A DNA stretch of 10,730 nt from DASRTE01 sp035253685 (GCA_035253685.1 DATFBR010000083.1:1-10730), one strand, 5' to 3'. Shown: positions 1 through 6,741, counted from the stretch's first letter. Numbers and translations: made by a program. The notes: generated from the sequence alone by a model not told the origin.

Positions 1-279
1 GTCGAGTCCGGAGAATTCGTCGATGCCCGCGGCCTGGCCGCCCCCATCCACACGAGGAGGATCCACGGGCTGCAGAACGGGGTCCCCGTGGTAACCGATG
101 GGCCGTACCCCGAGACGCAAGAGGTGCTCGCGGGTTACACGATCGTCGAGTGTGAGAGCTTCGACCGGGCCACCGAGATCGCCGCTCGCATCACGAAGAG
201 CCCGAGCCCGGGGGACGTGAGCGGGGCCTACGTGGACGTACGGCCGATCCTCGATGGTGTCGAGGAGCTGGAGACCTGA
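1..279 (+). CDS. YCII/DGPF-domain protein, 3' part
   Basis: This is the C-terminal 92 residues of a YCII-related (DGPF-domain) protein; the 5' end lies outside the window and the frame is open from base 1. The family signature is visible as VVTDGPYPE (about residues 34-42 of the fragment), followed by the typical GYTIVECESFDRATEIAARI helix-strand region. YCII-fold proteins are small ferredoxin-like alpha/beta proteins. In actinobacteria many sit next to ECF42 sigma factors, but their biochemical role is largely unknown. Its stop is 8 bases upstream of the sigma factor ATG, so the two genes are almost certainly co-transcribed. The family assignment is strong; the function is not known. Confidence 0.9.
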   Translation, partial: VESGEFVDARGLAAPIHTRRIHGLQNGVPVVTDGPYPETQEVLAGYTIVECESFDRATEIAARITKSPSPGDVSGAYVDVRPILDGVEELET

Positions 280-287
280 CGACCGCC

Positions 288-1529
288 ATGACCGGAGAGC
301 GCGTCGAGGATCTGTTGCGCAGACTGGCGCCGCAGGTCCTCGGCGCGGTGGTTCGGCGCTACGGGCACTTCGACACCGCCGAGGACGCCGTGCAGGAGGC
401 CCTGATCGCCGCCGCCACGCAGTGGCCCGACCAGGGTCTGCCGGACAATCCTCGCGCCTGGCTCATCACGGTGGCCTCGCGCCGGCTGACCGACCTGCTG
501 CGCAGCGATCAGGCGCGCCGGCATCGGGAGGACGCCGTCGCCACCTGGACGCTTCCGGAGCAGTTGCTGGCACCGCCCGCCGACCGGCCGGCACCGGATT
601 CCGACGACACGCTCGTCCTGCTGTTCATGTGCTGCCACCCGTCACTGTCGCCGTCGTCGCAGATCGCGCTCACCTTGCGGGCCGTCGGCGGCTTGACGAC
701 CGGGGAGGTCGCCCGCGCATTCCTGGTGCCCGAGGCGACCATGGCCCGGCGCATCAGCCGGGCCAAGCAGCGCATCAAGGCCAGCGGTGTTCCGTTCGGG
801 CTACCCGCTGACGCGGAGCGGGCCGAACGGCTCGGTGCGGTCCTGCACGTGCTCTACCTGATCTTCAATGAAGGCTACGTCGCTACGTCGGGACCGCAGC
901 TGCACCGCGTCGAGCTGACGGCTGAGGCCATCCGGCTGGCTCGCATCCTCCATCGGGTGTTGCCCGAGGACGGCGAGGTGACGGGGCTGCTGGCGCTCAT
1001 GCTGCTCACCGACGCGCGGCGGCCGGCGCGGACCGGGCCGGACGGCGCCCTGGTCCCGATGGCGGAGCAGGATCGGCGTCTCTGGAACGCGGATGACATC
1101 GCGGAGGGTGTGGCACTGATCACCGAAGCGCTGCCGCGCGGTGCGACCGGCCCGTACCAGCTCCAGGCGGCAATCGCCGCGATCCACGATGAAGCCCCAC
1201 GTGCCGAGGCGACCGACTGGCCCCAGATCCTGGCGCTGTACGAGCTGTTGATGCAGACGTCCGACAACCCCGTCGTGGCGCTGAACCACGCGGTCGCGGT
1301 GGCCATGGTCCACGGTCCTCGAGCGGGCCTTGACCTGCTCGACGGGCTCGAGGCCGACGAGCGGGTCGCCGACGATCACCGGCTGCATGCGGTCCGCGCG
1401 CACCTGCTCGAACTGGCCGGCGACCGGGTGACGGCGCGCGACGCCTACCACGCCGCCGCCCGGCGGGCGATCAGCTCTCCGCAGCAGCGCTACCTCTACA
1501 ACCGGGCAGCGCGGCTCGCGGACGGGTGA
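288..1529 (+). CDS. ECF42-like RNA polymerase sigma factor with C-terminal extension
   Basis: A 413-aa sigma-70-family factor. Region sigma-2 lies at about residues 8-75 (FDTAEDAVQEAL, then NPRAWLITVASRRLTDLLR). Region sigma-4 is at about 107-165, with a helix-turn-helix around TTGEVARAFLVPEATMARRISRAKQRI. The protein then continues for about 245 residues, far beyond a normal ECF factor of roughly 200 aa. The extension opens with LIFNEGY (191-197), typical of the DUF6596 region of ECF42 factors, and goes on into helical TPR-like sequence ending in RYLYNRAARLADG. In the ECF42 group this extension is known to be needed for activity, and members usually have a DGPF/YCII gene rather than a membrane anti-sigma factor beside them; both hold here. 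The ATG at 288 has only a weak GGAG 14 bases upstream, so translation may be coupled to the YCII gene. No anti-sigma gene is visible. Confidence 0.93.
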   Translation: MTGERVEDLLRRLAPQVLGAVVRRYGHFDTAEDAVQEALIAAATQWPDQGLPDNPRAWLITVASRRLTDLLRSDQARRHREDAVATWTLPEQLLAPPADRPAPDSDDTLVLLFMCCHPSLSPSSQIALTLRAVGGLTTGEVARAFLVPEATMARRISRAKQRIKASGVPFGLPADAERAERLGAVLHVLYLIFNEGYVATSGPQLHRVELTAEAIRLARILHRVLPEDGEVTGLLALMLLTDARRPARTGPDGALVPMAEQDRRLWNADDIAEGVALITEALPRGATGPYQLQAAIAAIHDEAPRAEATDWPQILALYELLMQTSDNPVVALNHAVAVAMVHGPRAGLDLLDGLEADERVADDHRLHAVRAHLLELAGDRVTARDAYHAAARRAISSPQQRYLYNRAARLADG

Positions 1530-1797
1530 TCGTGACGATCGGTACGACGATCCTGCGGGCAACCGGTTCCCGTCTCGAGGCAACGCGTGGTTCGACGTCC
1601 ACAACCACCGTCCTGGCCCACAGGAGCGCGCGCATGGTGTTGACGGCTTGCGGCGGGCGACGGAGGCTGAGAACGAAGTCGATGATGGTGTTCGACACCG
1701 AGTAGGGCGTTGTTTCCGGCGGGTGCGAGACCGCCCGGGCGCTCGCCGCTACCCGGGAAGAGGGGTGCGGCTGGTTGAAAGCATCCGAGGCGGAACC
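1530..1797. other. intergenic gap with a coding-like stretch on the minus strand
   Basis: This 268-base gap separates the sigma factor from the next plus-strand gene. The minus strand is open from about 1809 into the sigma gene. Between roughly 1718 and 1600 it reads TPYSVSNTIIDFVLSLRRP followed by PQAVNTMRALLW. Codons there end mostly in G or C while second positions are mixed, which is what real coding sequence looks like in this genome. I do not recognise the family. No good start codon with a ribosome binding site is visible, and the frame runs into the antisense of the sigma gene, so this is at best a remnant or a short unrecognised gene. The first bases after the sigma stop carry repeated ACGATC/GATCGT motifs with no clear terminator. 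Confidence 0.3.
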
Positions 1798-2298
1798 GTG
1801 ACGTATCACGAAGCGAACCCCATTCAGCAGTTTCTGCGCTGGTCAGCGGCCACGGCTCCGGTGTCCTGGCTCTACCGTCGCGTACTCCATCACATCGACC
1901 GGCTCGGCTACCGCCTCACCCGCGGCCGCTACACCCCCTCTGGTTGGTTTACCGGGCTTCCCGTGGTCATCCTGACGACGACCGGAGCCAGGACTGGGCA
2001 GCAGCGTACGTCGCCGGTCATCGGCATGCCTGATGCCGGCAATGTGGTGGTCATCGCATCGAATTGGGGCCAGCGCCATGCTCCCGCCTGGTATTACAAC
2101 CTGCGCGCCAATCCCGCAGCCGCGGTCACGGTGGGGGGTGTCGTGCATCGCGTCCGGGCGCGTGAGGCCATCGGCGACGAACGGGACCGCTTGTGGCGGC
2201 GGGACCTGGAGCTCTACCCAGGACGAGCAGCCTACGAGCGGCGAGCCGCGAATCGGCGCATCCCCGTGGTGGTCCTGGAACCAGTGAGCGGCGACTGA
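1798..2298 (+). CDS. Ddn-like deazaflavin (F420)-dependent nitroreductase family protein
   Basis: A 166-aa protein of the nitroreductase/deazaflavin-dependent oxidoreductase family (DUF385), the family of the mycobacterial F420H2-dependent enzyme Ddn. Two family motifs are clear: LTTTGARTGQQRTSPV (59-74), which in relatives contacts the F420 phosphate, and ASNWGQRHAPAWYYNL (87-102) followed by RANPAAAV. Family members bind F420 in a split beta-barrel and reduce quinones or other substrates; the substrate here cannot be told. I chose GTG 1798 because GAGG stands 7 bases upstream and the protein then starts at TYHEANPIQQFLRW, as relatives do. The frame is open further upstream (ATG 1648, GTG 1765), but that extension is Arg-rich and looks non-coding. 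The gene is convergent with the acyl-CoA dehydrogenase. Confidence 0.88.
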   Translation: MTYHEANPIQQFLRWSAATAPVSWLYRRVLHHIDRLGYRLTRGRYTPSGWFTGLPVVILTTTGARTGQQRTSPVIGMPDAGNVVVIASNWGQRHAPAWYYNLRANPAAAVTVGGVVHRVRAREAIGDERDRLWRRDLELYPGRAAYERRAANRRIPVVVLEPVSGD

Positions 2299-2386
2299 TC
2301 GGGCTTCACGGTCGGCGGATCAGCGACGCCCCCGCTGCCCGAGGTGCGCCACGAAAGGCGGAGGCGCATCCCACGCCGCGCGGGCT

Positions 2387-2400
2387 GCCGACGCGTCGGC
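2387..2400. repeat. 14-bp perfect palindrome at the end of fadE5
   Basis: GCCGACGCGTCGGC is a perfect 14-bp palindrome in the 101-base gap between two convergent genes. It touches the stop codon of the acyl-CoA dehydrogenase. It can form only a 5-bp stem with a 4-base loop and has no T-run, so it is a weak terminator candidate at best. The rest of the gap (2299-2386) shows nothing recognisable. Confidence 0.4.
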
Positions 2401-4259
2401 TAGAAGGCGGCCTCGTCCAGGTCCATGAGCGCGTTGTCCGTCGCCTCCGTGACTGTCCGCTCGGCCGAGAGCCGGGGAAGGACTTGGCGGGCGAAGAACT
2501 GTGCGGCGCCGATCTTGCCTTCGTAGAAGGCCCGCTCCCTAGCCGCCAGGTCGCCGTCGAGCTTCTCCAGTGCGACCACAGCCTGGCGGATCAACAGCCA
2601 CGCGATGACGAGATCACCGATGGCCAGCAGGAGCCGCGTGGTGTTCTGGCCGACCTTGTAGACGTTGCGCAGGTCGCCGTTCTCCGTGCTGGGGTCGGCG
2701 GACATGAGGAAGCCGACCATGGCGGCGAGAATGCCCTGCACGTCCTCGAGTGCCTTGGCGAGCAGTTCACGCTCGACCTTGAGGCGGCCGCCACCGATCT
2801 CGGCGGTGATCGACTGCTGGATCTGGCCGGACAACCAGCCGATGGCCTGGCCCTTGTCCTTGATGATCTTCCTGAAGAACAGGTCCAGGCCCTGGATCGC
2901 GGTCGTGCCCTCGTAGAGTGTGTCGATCTTGGCGTCGCGGACGTACTGCTCGATCGGGTAGTCCTGCAGGAAGCCCGAGCCGCCGAACGTCTGCAGCGTC
3001 TCCGAGCCGAGCAGCACCCACGAGCGCTCGGAGCCGTAGCCCTTGACGATGGGAAGTAGCAGGTCGTTGACGCGTTCGGCCGTTTCGTCGACGGTGCCGT
3101 CGCTGCGGGCCTGGTAGATGCGGTCCTGCATGGTCGCCGTGTAGAGGACCAGGGCGCGCATGCCCTCGGCATGTGACTTCTGCGTCATCAGTGAGCGCCG
3201 GACGTCGGGATGGTGGGTGATCGCGACGCGCGGCGCCGTCTTGTCGTCGGCGCGGGTCAGGTCGGCGCCCTGGACACGCTCCTTTGCGAACTCGAGGGCG
3301 TTGAGGTAGCCCGACGACAGCGTCGCAATGGCCTTGGCGCCGACCATCATCCGGGCGTACTCGATGACCTTGAACATCTGGGCGATGCCGTTGTGGACGT
3401 CGCCGAGCAGGTAACCGACTGCCGGTTCTCCGTCCCCGAAGGTCAGTTCGCAGGTCACCGACGCCTTGAGGCCCATCTTCTTCTCGACGTTGGTCGTGTG
3501 CACGCCGTTGCGTGCGAGCAGCTCACCGGTCTGCAGGTTGAAACGGTGCTTGGGGACGATGAACAGCGACAGGCCCTTGGTGCCGGGGCCGCCTGCGCCG
3601 TCCACCCCGACCGGGCGCGCCAGCACGAGGTGGACGATGTTCTCGGTCAGGTCGTGGTCGCCAGAGGTGATGAACCGCTTCACGCCCACGATGCGCCAGG
3701 TGCCGTCGTCGTTTCTATAAGCCTTGGTACGCGCGGCGCCGACGTCGGAGCCGGCGTCGGGCTCGGTGAGCACCATCGTCGCGCTCCACCCGCGCTCGAG
3801 CATGATCTCGGCGATCCGCTTCTGCGCCTCTGTGCCGTTGCGCCAGATGGTCGCGGCGAACGATGGGCCGGTGCCGTACATCCAGACGGCGGCGTTGGCG
3901 CCCAGGATGAGCTCGGCTCCGGCCCAGTAGAGCGAGGGAGGCACCGGCTGGCCGCCGAGTTCGCGTGGCAGGGCAAAGCGGTAGAACTCCGCGTCCATGA
4001 GGGCCCGGAAGGTCTTCTTGAACGCGTCGGGCAGGGTGACGGTGCCGGTGGTCGGATCGAAGACGGGAGGGTTGCGGTCGGCGTCCGCGTAGGAATCGGA
4101 GAGTTGCTCTCGCGCCAAGCGGTCGACGCCAGCCAGGATGCTGCGGGCGGTGTCGAGGTCGATGTCGGCGTACCGTCCGTGCCCGAGCACCTCGCCGCGT
4201 CCGAGCACCTCGAACAGGGTGAACTCGATGTCGCGGAGGTTCGACCTGTAGTGACCCAT
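2400..4259 (-). CDS. fadE5: FadE5-type acyl-CoA dehydrogenase
   Basis: A 619-aa FAD-dependent acyl-CoA dehydrogenase, which introduces the alpha-beta double bond into acyl-CoA in beta-oxidation. From memory it follows mycobacterial FadE5 (about 611 aa) almost end to end. Shared features are the N-terminal HYRSN-RD-F-LFEVLG region, NPPVFDP, the MVLTEPDAGSDVGAARTKA flavin/substrate segment (about 162-180), VKRFITSGD, TTNVEKKMGLKAS, the ITHHPDVRRSLMTQK helix, GGSGFLQDYPIEQYVRDAKID, and the C-terminus LMDLDEAAF. The catalytic base is the Glu in LYEGTTAIQ, at residue 450. FadE5 enzymes have broad chain-length specificity. I chose ATG 4259 because FadE5 homologues begin there; the frame is open to 4403, but that stretch contains operator and terminator structures. 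The ribosome binding site is weak. The gene stands alone, next to two operator-like boxes in its promoter, which suggests repression by a fatty-acid-responsive regulator (inference). Confidence 0.95.
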   Translation of the reverse strand: MGHYRSNLRDIEFTLFEVLGRGEVLGHGRYADIDLDTARSILAGVDRLAREQLSDSYADADRNPPVFDPTTGTVTLPDAFKKTFRALMDAEFYRFALPRELGGQPVPPSLYWAGAELILGANAAVWMYGTGPSFAATIWRNGTEAQKRIAEIMLERGWSATMVLTEPDAGSDVGAARTKAYRNDDGTWRIVGVKRFITSGDHDLTENIVHLVLARPVGVDGAGGPGTKGLSLFIVPKHRFNLQTGELLARNGVHTTNVEKKMGLKASVTCELTFGDGEPAVGYLLGDVHNGIAQMFKVIEYARMMVGAKAIATLSSGYLNALEFAKERVQGADLTRADDKTAPRVAITHHPDVRRSLMTQKSHAEGMRALVLYTATMQDRIYQARSDGTVDETAERVNDLLLPIVKGYGSERSWVLLGSETLQTFGGSGFLQDYPIEQYVRDAKIDTLYEGTTAIQGLDLFFRKIIKDKGQAIGWLSGQIQQSITAEIGGGRLKVERELLAKALEDVQGILAAMVGFLMSADPSTENGDLRNVYKVGQNTTRLLLAIGDLVIAWLLIRQAVVALEKLDGDLAARERAFYEGKIGAAQFFARQVLPRLSAERTVTEATDNALMDLDEAAF

Positions 4260-4288
4260 CGCCTGCACTCCGGCTCGACGTCGTGCGC

Positions 4289-4300
4289 TACTCGCTAGTA
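4289..4300. promoter_or_regulatory. operator-like box 1 upstream of fadE5
   Basis: TACTCGCTAGTA is a quasi-palindrome of the form TACTnGCnAGTA. It lies 30 bases before the fadE5 start and would cover the start of the transcript. On the minus strand it reads GTTACTAGCGAGTAGC, nearly the same as box 2. Such short, AT-tipped palindromes in a GC-rich promoter are typical of TetR-family operators; the cognate regulator is not in the window. Confidence 0.6.
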
Positions 4301-4308
4301 ACAAGATG

Positions 4309-4335
4309 ATGCTACCAGCGAGTAACTTGACGCAA
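4309..4335 (-). promoter_or_regulatory. possible fadE5 promoter
   Basis: On the minus strand TTGCGT (4335-4330) and TAGCAT (4314-4309) could serve as -35 and -10, with a short 15-bp spacer. The TAnnnT fit of the -10 is reasonable; the spacing is not ideal. Box 2 lies inside this core and box 1 just downstream, the layout expected for repression. Confidence 0.35.
4313..4324. promoter_or_regulatory. operator-like box 2 upstream of fadE5
   Basis: TACCAGCGAGTA differs at a single position from the reverse complement of box 1, so the two form an inverted repeat with one mismatch. On the minus strand it reads GTTACTCGCTGGTAGC, so the pair can also be seen as a direct repeat of a quasi-palindrome, 24 bp centre to centre. 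It overlaps the probable promoter core of fadE5. Confidence 0.6.
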
Positions 4336-4362
4336 GCCGACTCCGCATCATGTGGCGGGAAA

Positions 4363-4392
4363 TCAACGCCTCGGGGCATAGGGAGGCGTTGA
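4363..4392 (-). terminator. hairpin terminator of the flavodoxin-gene operon
   Basis: Arms TCAACGCCTC and GAGGCGTTGA pair perfectly over 10 bp around a 10-base loop. On the minus strand the stem begins 36 bases after the flavodoxin-family stop codon and is followed by TTT within TTTCCC. Position and stem quality support an intrinsic terminator; the T-run is short. It insulates fadE5 from the upstream operon. Confidence 0.65.
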
Positions 4393-4427
4393 AAGACAGC
4401 CACAAGAAGGCGGGGGCGGTGGGCGGG

Positions 4428-5150
4428 TCAGGCCGGGTGGTCGTCGACGTTGGGGTGATCGAAGCGGGCGCCGCCGTCCCACGCCGCGCGTGAGTTGCCG
4501 TGCTCGGGGATGCCGCCGACGAGCTTGATCATCTTGGCCAGGTGCATGAGGTTCCACGTCATGAACACGGTGTTGCGCTGGGTGAACTCGTTCTCCGGCC
4601 CACCCGATCCCTCGTCCAGGTACGACGGTCCGGGCCCGGCCTCGCCGATCCAGCCCGCGTCGGCCTGCGGTGGGATGACGCAGCCGAGGTGCTGCAGGGA
4701 GTAGAGGACGTTCATCGCCACATGCTTTATGCCGTCCTCGTTGCCGGTGACGATCACGCCGCCGACCTTCCCGTAGTAGGCGTACTGGCCGGCGTCGTTG
4801 AGCTCGCCGGAGTTGGCGTACAACCGCTCGATCACGCGAGTGCACATGCTGGACTTGTCGCCGAGCCAGATCGGCGTGGCGATCACCAGGATGTCGGCGT
4901 CTCGCACGGTCTGGTAGATGCTGGGCCAGTCGTCGCGATCGAAGCCGAACTCGGTCATGTCCGGCTGCACGCCCGGGGCAAGATCGTGATCGACGGCACG
5001 GACCTCGTCGACGTGGACGCCGTGCTGTCGCATGATCGCCGTGCTGACGACCATCAGGCCCGCCGTGTGAGAGATCTCTGGCGAACGCTTGAGCGTGCAG
5101 TTGATGTAGAGCGCGCGGAGGTCGGAGAAGTCGTACGCCGGCTTGGTCAT
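4428..5150 (-). CDS. flavodoxin-family / NADPH-dependent FMN reductase-like protein
   Basis: A 240-aa flavodoxin-fold protein. The first strand and phosphate loop are LRALYINCTLKRSPEISHT (11-29). The second characteristic segment is ADILVIATPIWLGDKSSMCTRVIER (85-109), and the third is GVIVTGNEDGIKHV (131-144) followed by the conserved GCVIPPQADAGW. This is the usual pattern of NAD(P)H-dependent FMN reductases and flavodoxin-family oxidoreductases that bind FMN. The physiological electron acceptor cannot be told. The start is ATG 5150, 28 bases after the HAD gene stop. No strong ribosome binding site is seen, so translation may depend on the upstream gene. It is the last gene of the ASCH-HAD-flavodoxin set and is followed by a hairpin terminator. 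Confidence 0.9.
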   Translation of the reverse strand: MTKPAYDFSDLRALYINCTLKRSPEISHTAGLMVVSTAIMRQHGVHVDEVRAVDHDLAPGVQPDMTEFGFDRDDWPSIYQTVRDADILVIATPIWLGDKSSMCTRVIERLYANSGELNDAGQYAYYGKVGGVIVTGNEDGIKHVAMNVLYSLQHLGCVIPPQADAGWIGEAGPGPSYLDEGSGGPENEFTQRNTVFMTWNLMHLAKMIKLVGGIPEHGNSRAAWDGGARFDHPNVDDHPA

Positions 5151-5178
5151 GGGCAAAGCATGCCGTGGGGTGAGGGAC

Positions 5179-5883
5179 CTACGCGGCGACTTGCCACGAG
5201 TCGACATGCACGACGACGTCGGAGAGGCGGTGGACGACGGCGTCGGGCGACACGTCCACCGGCATCTGCTGGCCGGCCGGGATCTCCGAGTGTGGGACCA
5301 ACACCGCTCGCATGCCCACCGCGCGCGCACCGGAGATGTCGTCGTACGGCCGATCGCCGACGAAGACGCAGCGCCCGGGATCGGCGACGCCAACCGCCGA
5401 CATCGCGGCACGGAAGGCCTCGGCGTGTGGCTTCGTGTGGGCGATCTCGGACGTGTACACGGCGCCGTGGACCAGATCGAGCACGCCGTCCCGGGCGAAG
5501 ACGTCCTCGTGCCAGGCCCGCGGCCAGATCGTGTTGGACAGCACGCCAACCCGGATATCGCGGTCGTGCAGGCCGGCGAACAATTCCGGTACGTCCGGAT
5601 CGGTGAACGTATGCGGCTCCCAGAACTCGCGCAGCGCCCGCACCGCATCCTCGTCGTACGGGATGCCGGCGGCCGACAGGACGTCCGTGAATGTCGCCGA
5701 ACGCTGGTGGAGACGGGCAGCCTCCCACGCGCGCTCATCGGCGGTGAACAGTGCGAGCGCCACGGCGTCCACGTCCTCGGGTGCGACGACACGGGCGTAT
5801 ACCCGCCACTGCTCGGCCAGGTCGACGGTGTGCCACGGCGTGAGCGTCCCGCCCCAGTCGAAGATCACTGCGTCGACAGCCAC
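5179..5883 (-). CDS. HAD-superfamily hydrolase
   Basis: A 234-aa HAD hydrolase with all four motif positions: motif I FDWGGTL with nucleophile Asp9, motif II VLSNT with Ser116, motif III HTKPH with Lys151, and motif IV GDRPYDD with Asp177 and Asp181/182. A helical cap (about residues 20-95) fits subclass I. The second Asp of the standard DxDxT motif is replaced by Gly11 (DWGGT). That Asp is the general acid/base in HAD phosphatases; its absence is known in phosphonatase-like and dehalogenase-like members, so an ordinary phosphatase role is less certain. The start ATG 5883 sits directly before VDAVIFDWGGT, as in the family. It lies 21 bases after the ASCH gene and 28 bases before the flavodoxin-family gene, so it is very likely in the same operon. 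The substrate is unknown. Confidence 0.92.
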   Translation of the reverse strand: MAVDAVIFDWGGTLTPWHTVDLAEQWRVYARVVAPEDVDAVALALFTADERAWEAARLHQRSATFTDVLSAAGIPYDEDAVRALREFWEPHTFTDPDVPELFAGLHDRDIRVGVLSNTIWPRAWHEDVFARDGVLDLVHGAVYTSEIAHTKPHAEAFRAAMSAVGVADPGRCVFVGDRPYDDISGARAVGMRAVLVPHSEIPAGQQMPVDVSPDAVVHRLSDVVVHVDSWQVAA

Positions 5884-5904
5884 CAGGCGATGGTAGATGC
5901 CGGC

Positions 5905-6306
5905 CTACACCTCGCTCGAGGTCAGGACGAAGCGGATGCAGACGATCTCCGTGTCGTCGTCGACGTCCACGCCCTGCCCCGCCCAGAATTGGGCGTGCGC
6001 TTCGCGCCAGTGCTCAATGGAGGTGAACCCCTCGCCCTCCGCGTCGGCGAACTCCCATCGCACCTGACCGAACGGGACCACGCTCACCGCCGTGACCTCG
6101 ACGAGGCCCACGGGCGCGTCGTCGTCATCCACCAGGACGAGGTGCTCGCCCACCCGCTCGAGTTCCTCACCCTCGCTCTCGTACTCGGCCCGCAGTCCCG
6201 CTGTCGCCGTCTTGGTCCCGGTGACAACGAGCGAGTTGAGCTCGGCCCGCATGGCGCCGGGTACACCAAGTCCCAGGGTGCGCAGTTCGTTCACCCGAGG
6301 CCACAC
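5905..6306 (-). CDS. ASCH-domain protein
   Basis: A 133-aa protein with an ASCH domain (PUA-like beta-barrel). The GxKT motif is GTKTATAGL (30-38), and the second family signature runs FADAEGEGFTSIEHWREAHAQFW. ASCH proteins are predicted RNA-binding or modified-nucleoside proteins; some, such as E. coli YqfB, hydrolyse N4-acetylcytidine. Which role applies here is unknown. The start codon is GTG 6306. It has no good ribosome binding site, but a TACCGT hexamer stands 8 bases upstream, so the mRNA may be leaderless or nearly so. A second in-frame GTG (NELRTLG) 12 bases downstream is an alternative. It is the first gene of the ASCH-HAD-flavodoxin run. Confidence 0.88.
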   Translation of the reverse strand: MWPRVNELRTLGLGVPGAMRAELNSLVVTGTKTATAGLRAEYESEGEELERVGEHLVLVDDDDAPVGLVEVTAVSVVPFGQVRWEFADAEGEGFTSIEHWREAHAQFWAGQGVDVDDDTEIVCIRFVLTSSEV

Positions 6307-6314
6307 ATCGCTCG

Positions 6315-6344
6315 ACGGTACTCACACGCCCGGTCATTTGTCGG
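6315..6344 (-). promoter_or_regulatory. possible promoter of the ASCH operon, giving a near-leaderless mRNA
   Basis: On the minus strand CCGACA (6344-6339), an 18-bp spacer and TACCGT (6320-6315) resemble a sigma-A-type promoter. The GTG start of the ASCH gene comes 8 bases after the -10. The -10 and the following CGAG match the MerR gene promoter (TACCGTCGAG) exactly. Confidence 0.4.
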
Positions 6345-6364
6345 CGAACTGAGTGGGACGACCG

Positions 6365-6733
6365 TCAGTCGTCGTCCCAGGGTGCGGTGTCGTCCATCTT
6401 GGCGTAGTACTTCGCCAGGTGGCTCTTGACCCGATCGACGTCCTTCCGAGGAAGATCGACGCCTCCTCTGGAGCCCTGCATGACGGCCGCTGCTGCCATG
6501 ATTCCGCGTGGCACTGCCTTGAGGCGGCCGTCCACCACGTCGGCGATCAATAGCTTGTATGCCGTGAAGTTGTCCTTCTTCTCACTGTCGTACCAGACGT
6601 GCGCGTCGCGGTACTTCTCGTTCGGCCCGCCCTCCGCGTTGGCCCACGCCCGGACCCTACTTTCGGCCGCGTCTCCGTCCCACGCCCGGTCGCGGTCGGC
6701 AAGGGGTAGATCCTGGAATGCCGTAACAGACAT
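6365..6733 (-). CDS. small protein resembling a phage prohead-protease-associated domain
   Basis: A 122-aa soluble protein without signal peptide or membrane segment. It contains DLPLADRDRAWDGDAAESRVR near the start, then NEKYRDAHVWYDSEKKDNFTAYKLLIADVVDGRLKAVPRGI, AAAAVMQGSRGGVDLP and VKSHLAKYYAKM. From memory, this ordered set (D-R-WD-AA-RVR, K-A-WYD, Y-KLPI-DV-G-L-AVPR, A-Q-RGGVD, VK-YY) recurs in actinophage head-maturation protease proteins, next to or after the protease domain, and also as short chromosomal proteins. No protease catalytic core is seen here. ATG 6733 is chosen because GAGGAGG stands 8 bases upstream; the ATG at 6757 would lie before that site. No capsid, portal or terminase gene is nearby, so this is a domesticated or independent copy. 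Its function is unknown. Confidence 0.8.
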   Translation of the reverse strand: MSVTAFQDLPLADRDRAWDGDAAESRVRAWANAEGGPNEKYRDAHVWYDSEKKDNFTAYKLLIADVVDGRLKAVPRGIMAAAAVMQGSRGGVDLPRKDVDRVKSHLAKYYAKMDDTAPWDDD

Positions 6734-6741
6734 CGCTGCTG

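Noticed and set aside
258..280. TGTCGA near the end of the YCII gene as an ECF42-type -35 element
   Set aside because: The hexamer lies inside the coding sequence, and no convincing -10 element follows at the right distance.
1648..1797. Upstream extension of the F420-dependent nitroreductase-like protein to ATG 1648
   Set aside because: The 50 added residues are Arg-rich and unlike the family; GTG 1798 has GAGG at good spacing and matches where relatives begin.
3210..4298. 362-codon plus-strand ORF opposite fadE5
   Set aside because: Its Val/Gly/Asp/Arg/His-rich composition is the usual antisense shadow of a GC-rich gene, and fadE5 is unambiguous on the other strand.
4260..4403. 48-residue N-terminal extension of the acyl-CoA dehydrogenase from ATG 4403
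   Set aside because: FadE5 homologues begin at the ATG at 4259, and the extension would run through the operator boxes and overlap the terminator hairpin.
5151..5792. Long minus-strand frame that would fuse about 200 Arg/Ser/Pro-rich residues to the flavodoxin-family protein
   Set aside because: It is the shadow of the well-supported HAD gene in another frame and has no recognisable domain of its own.
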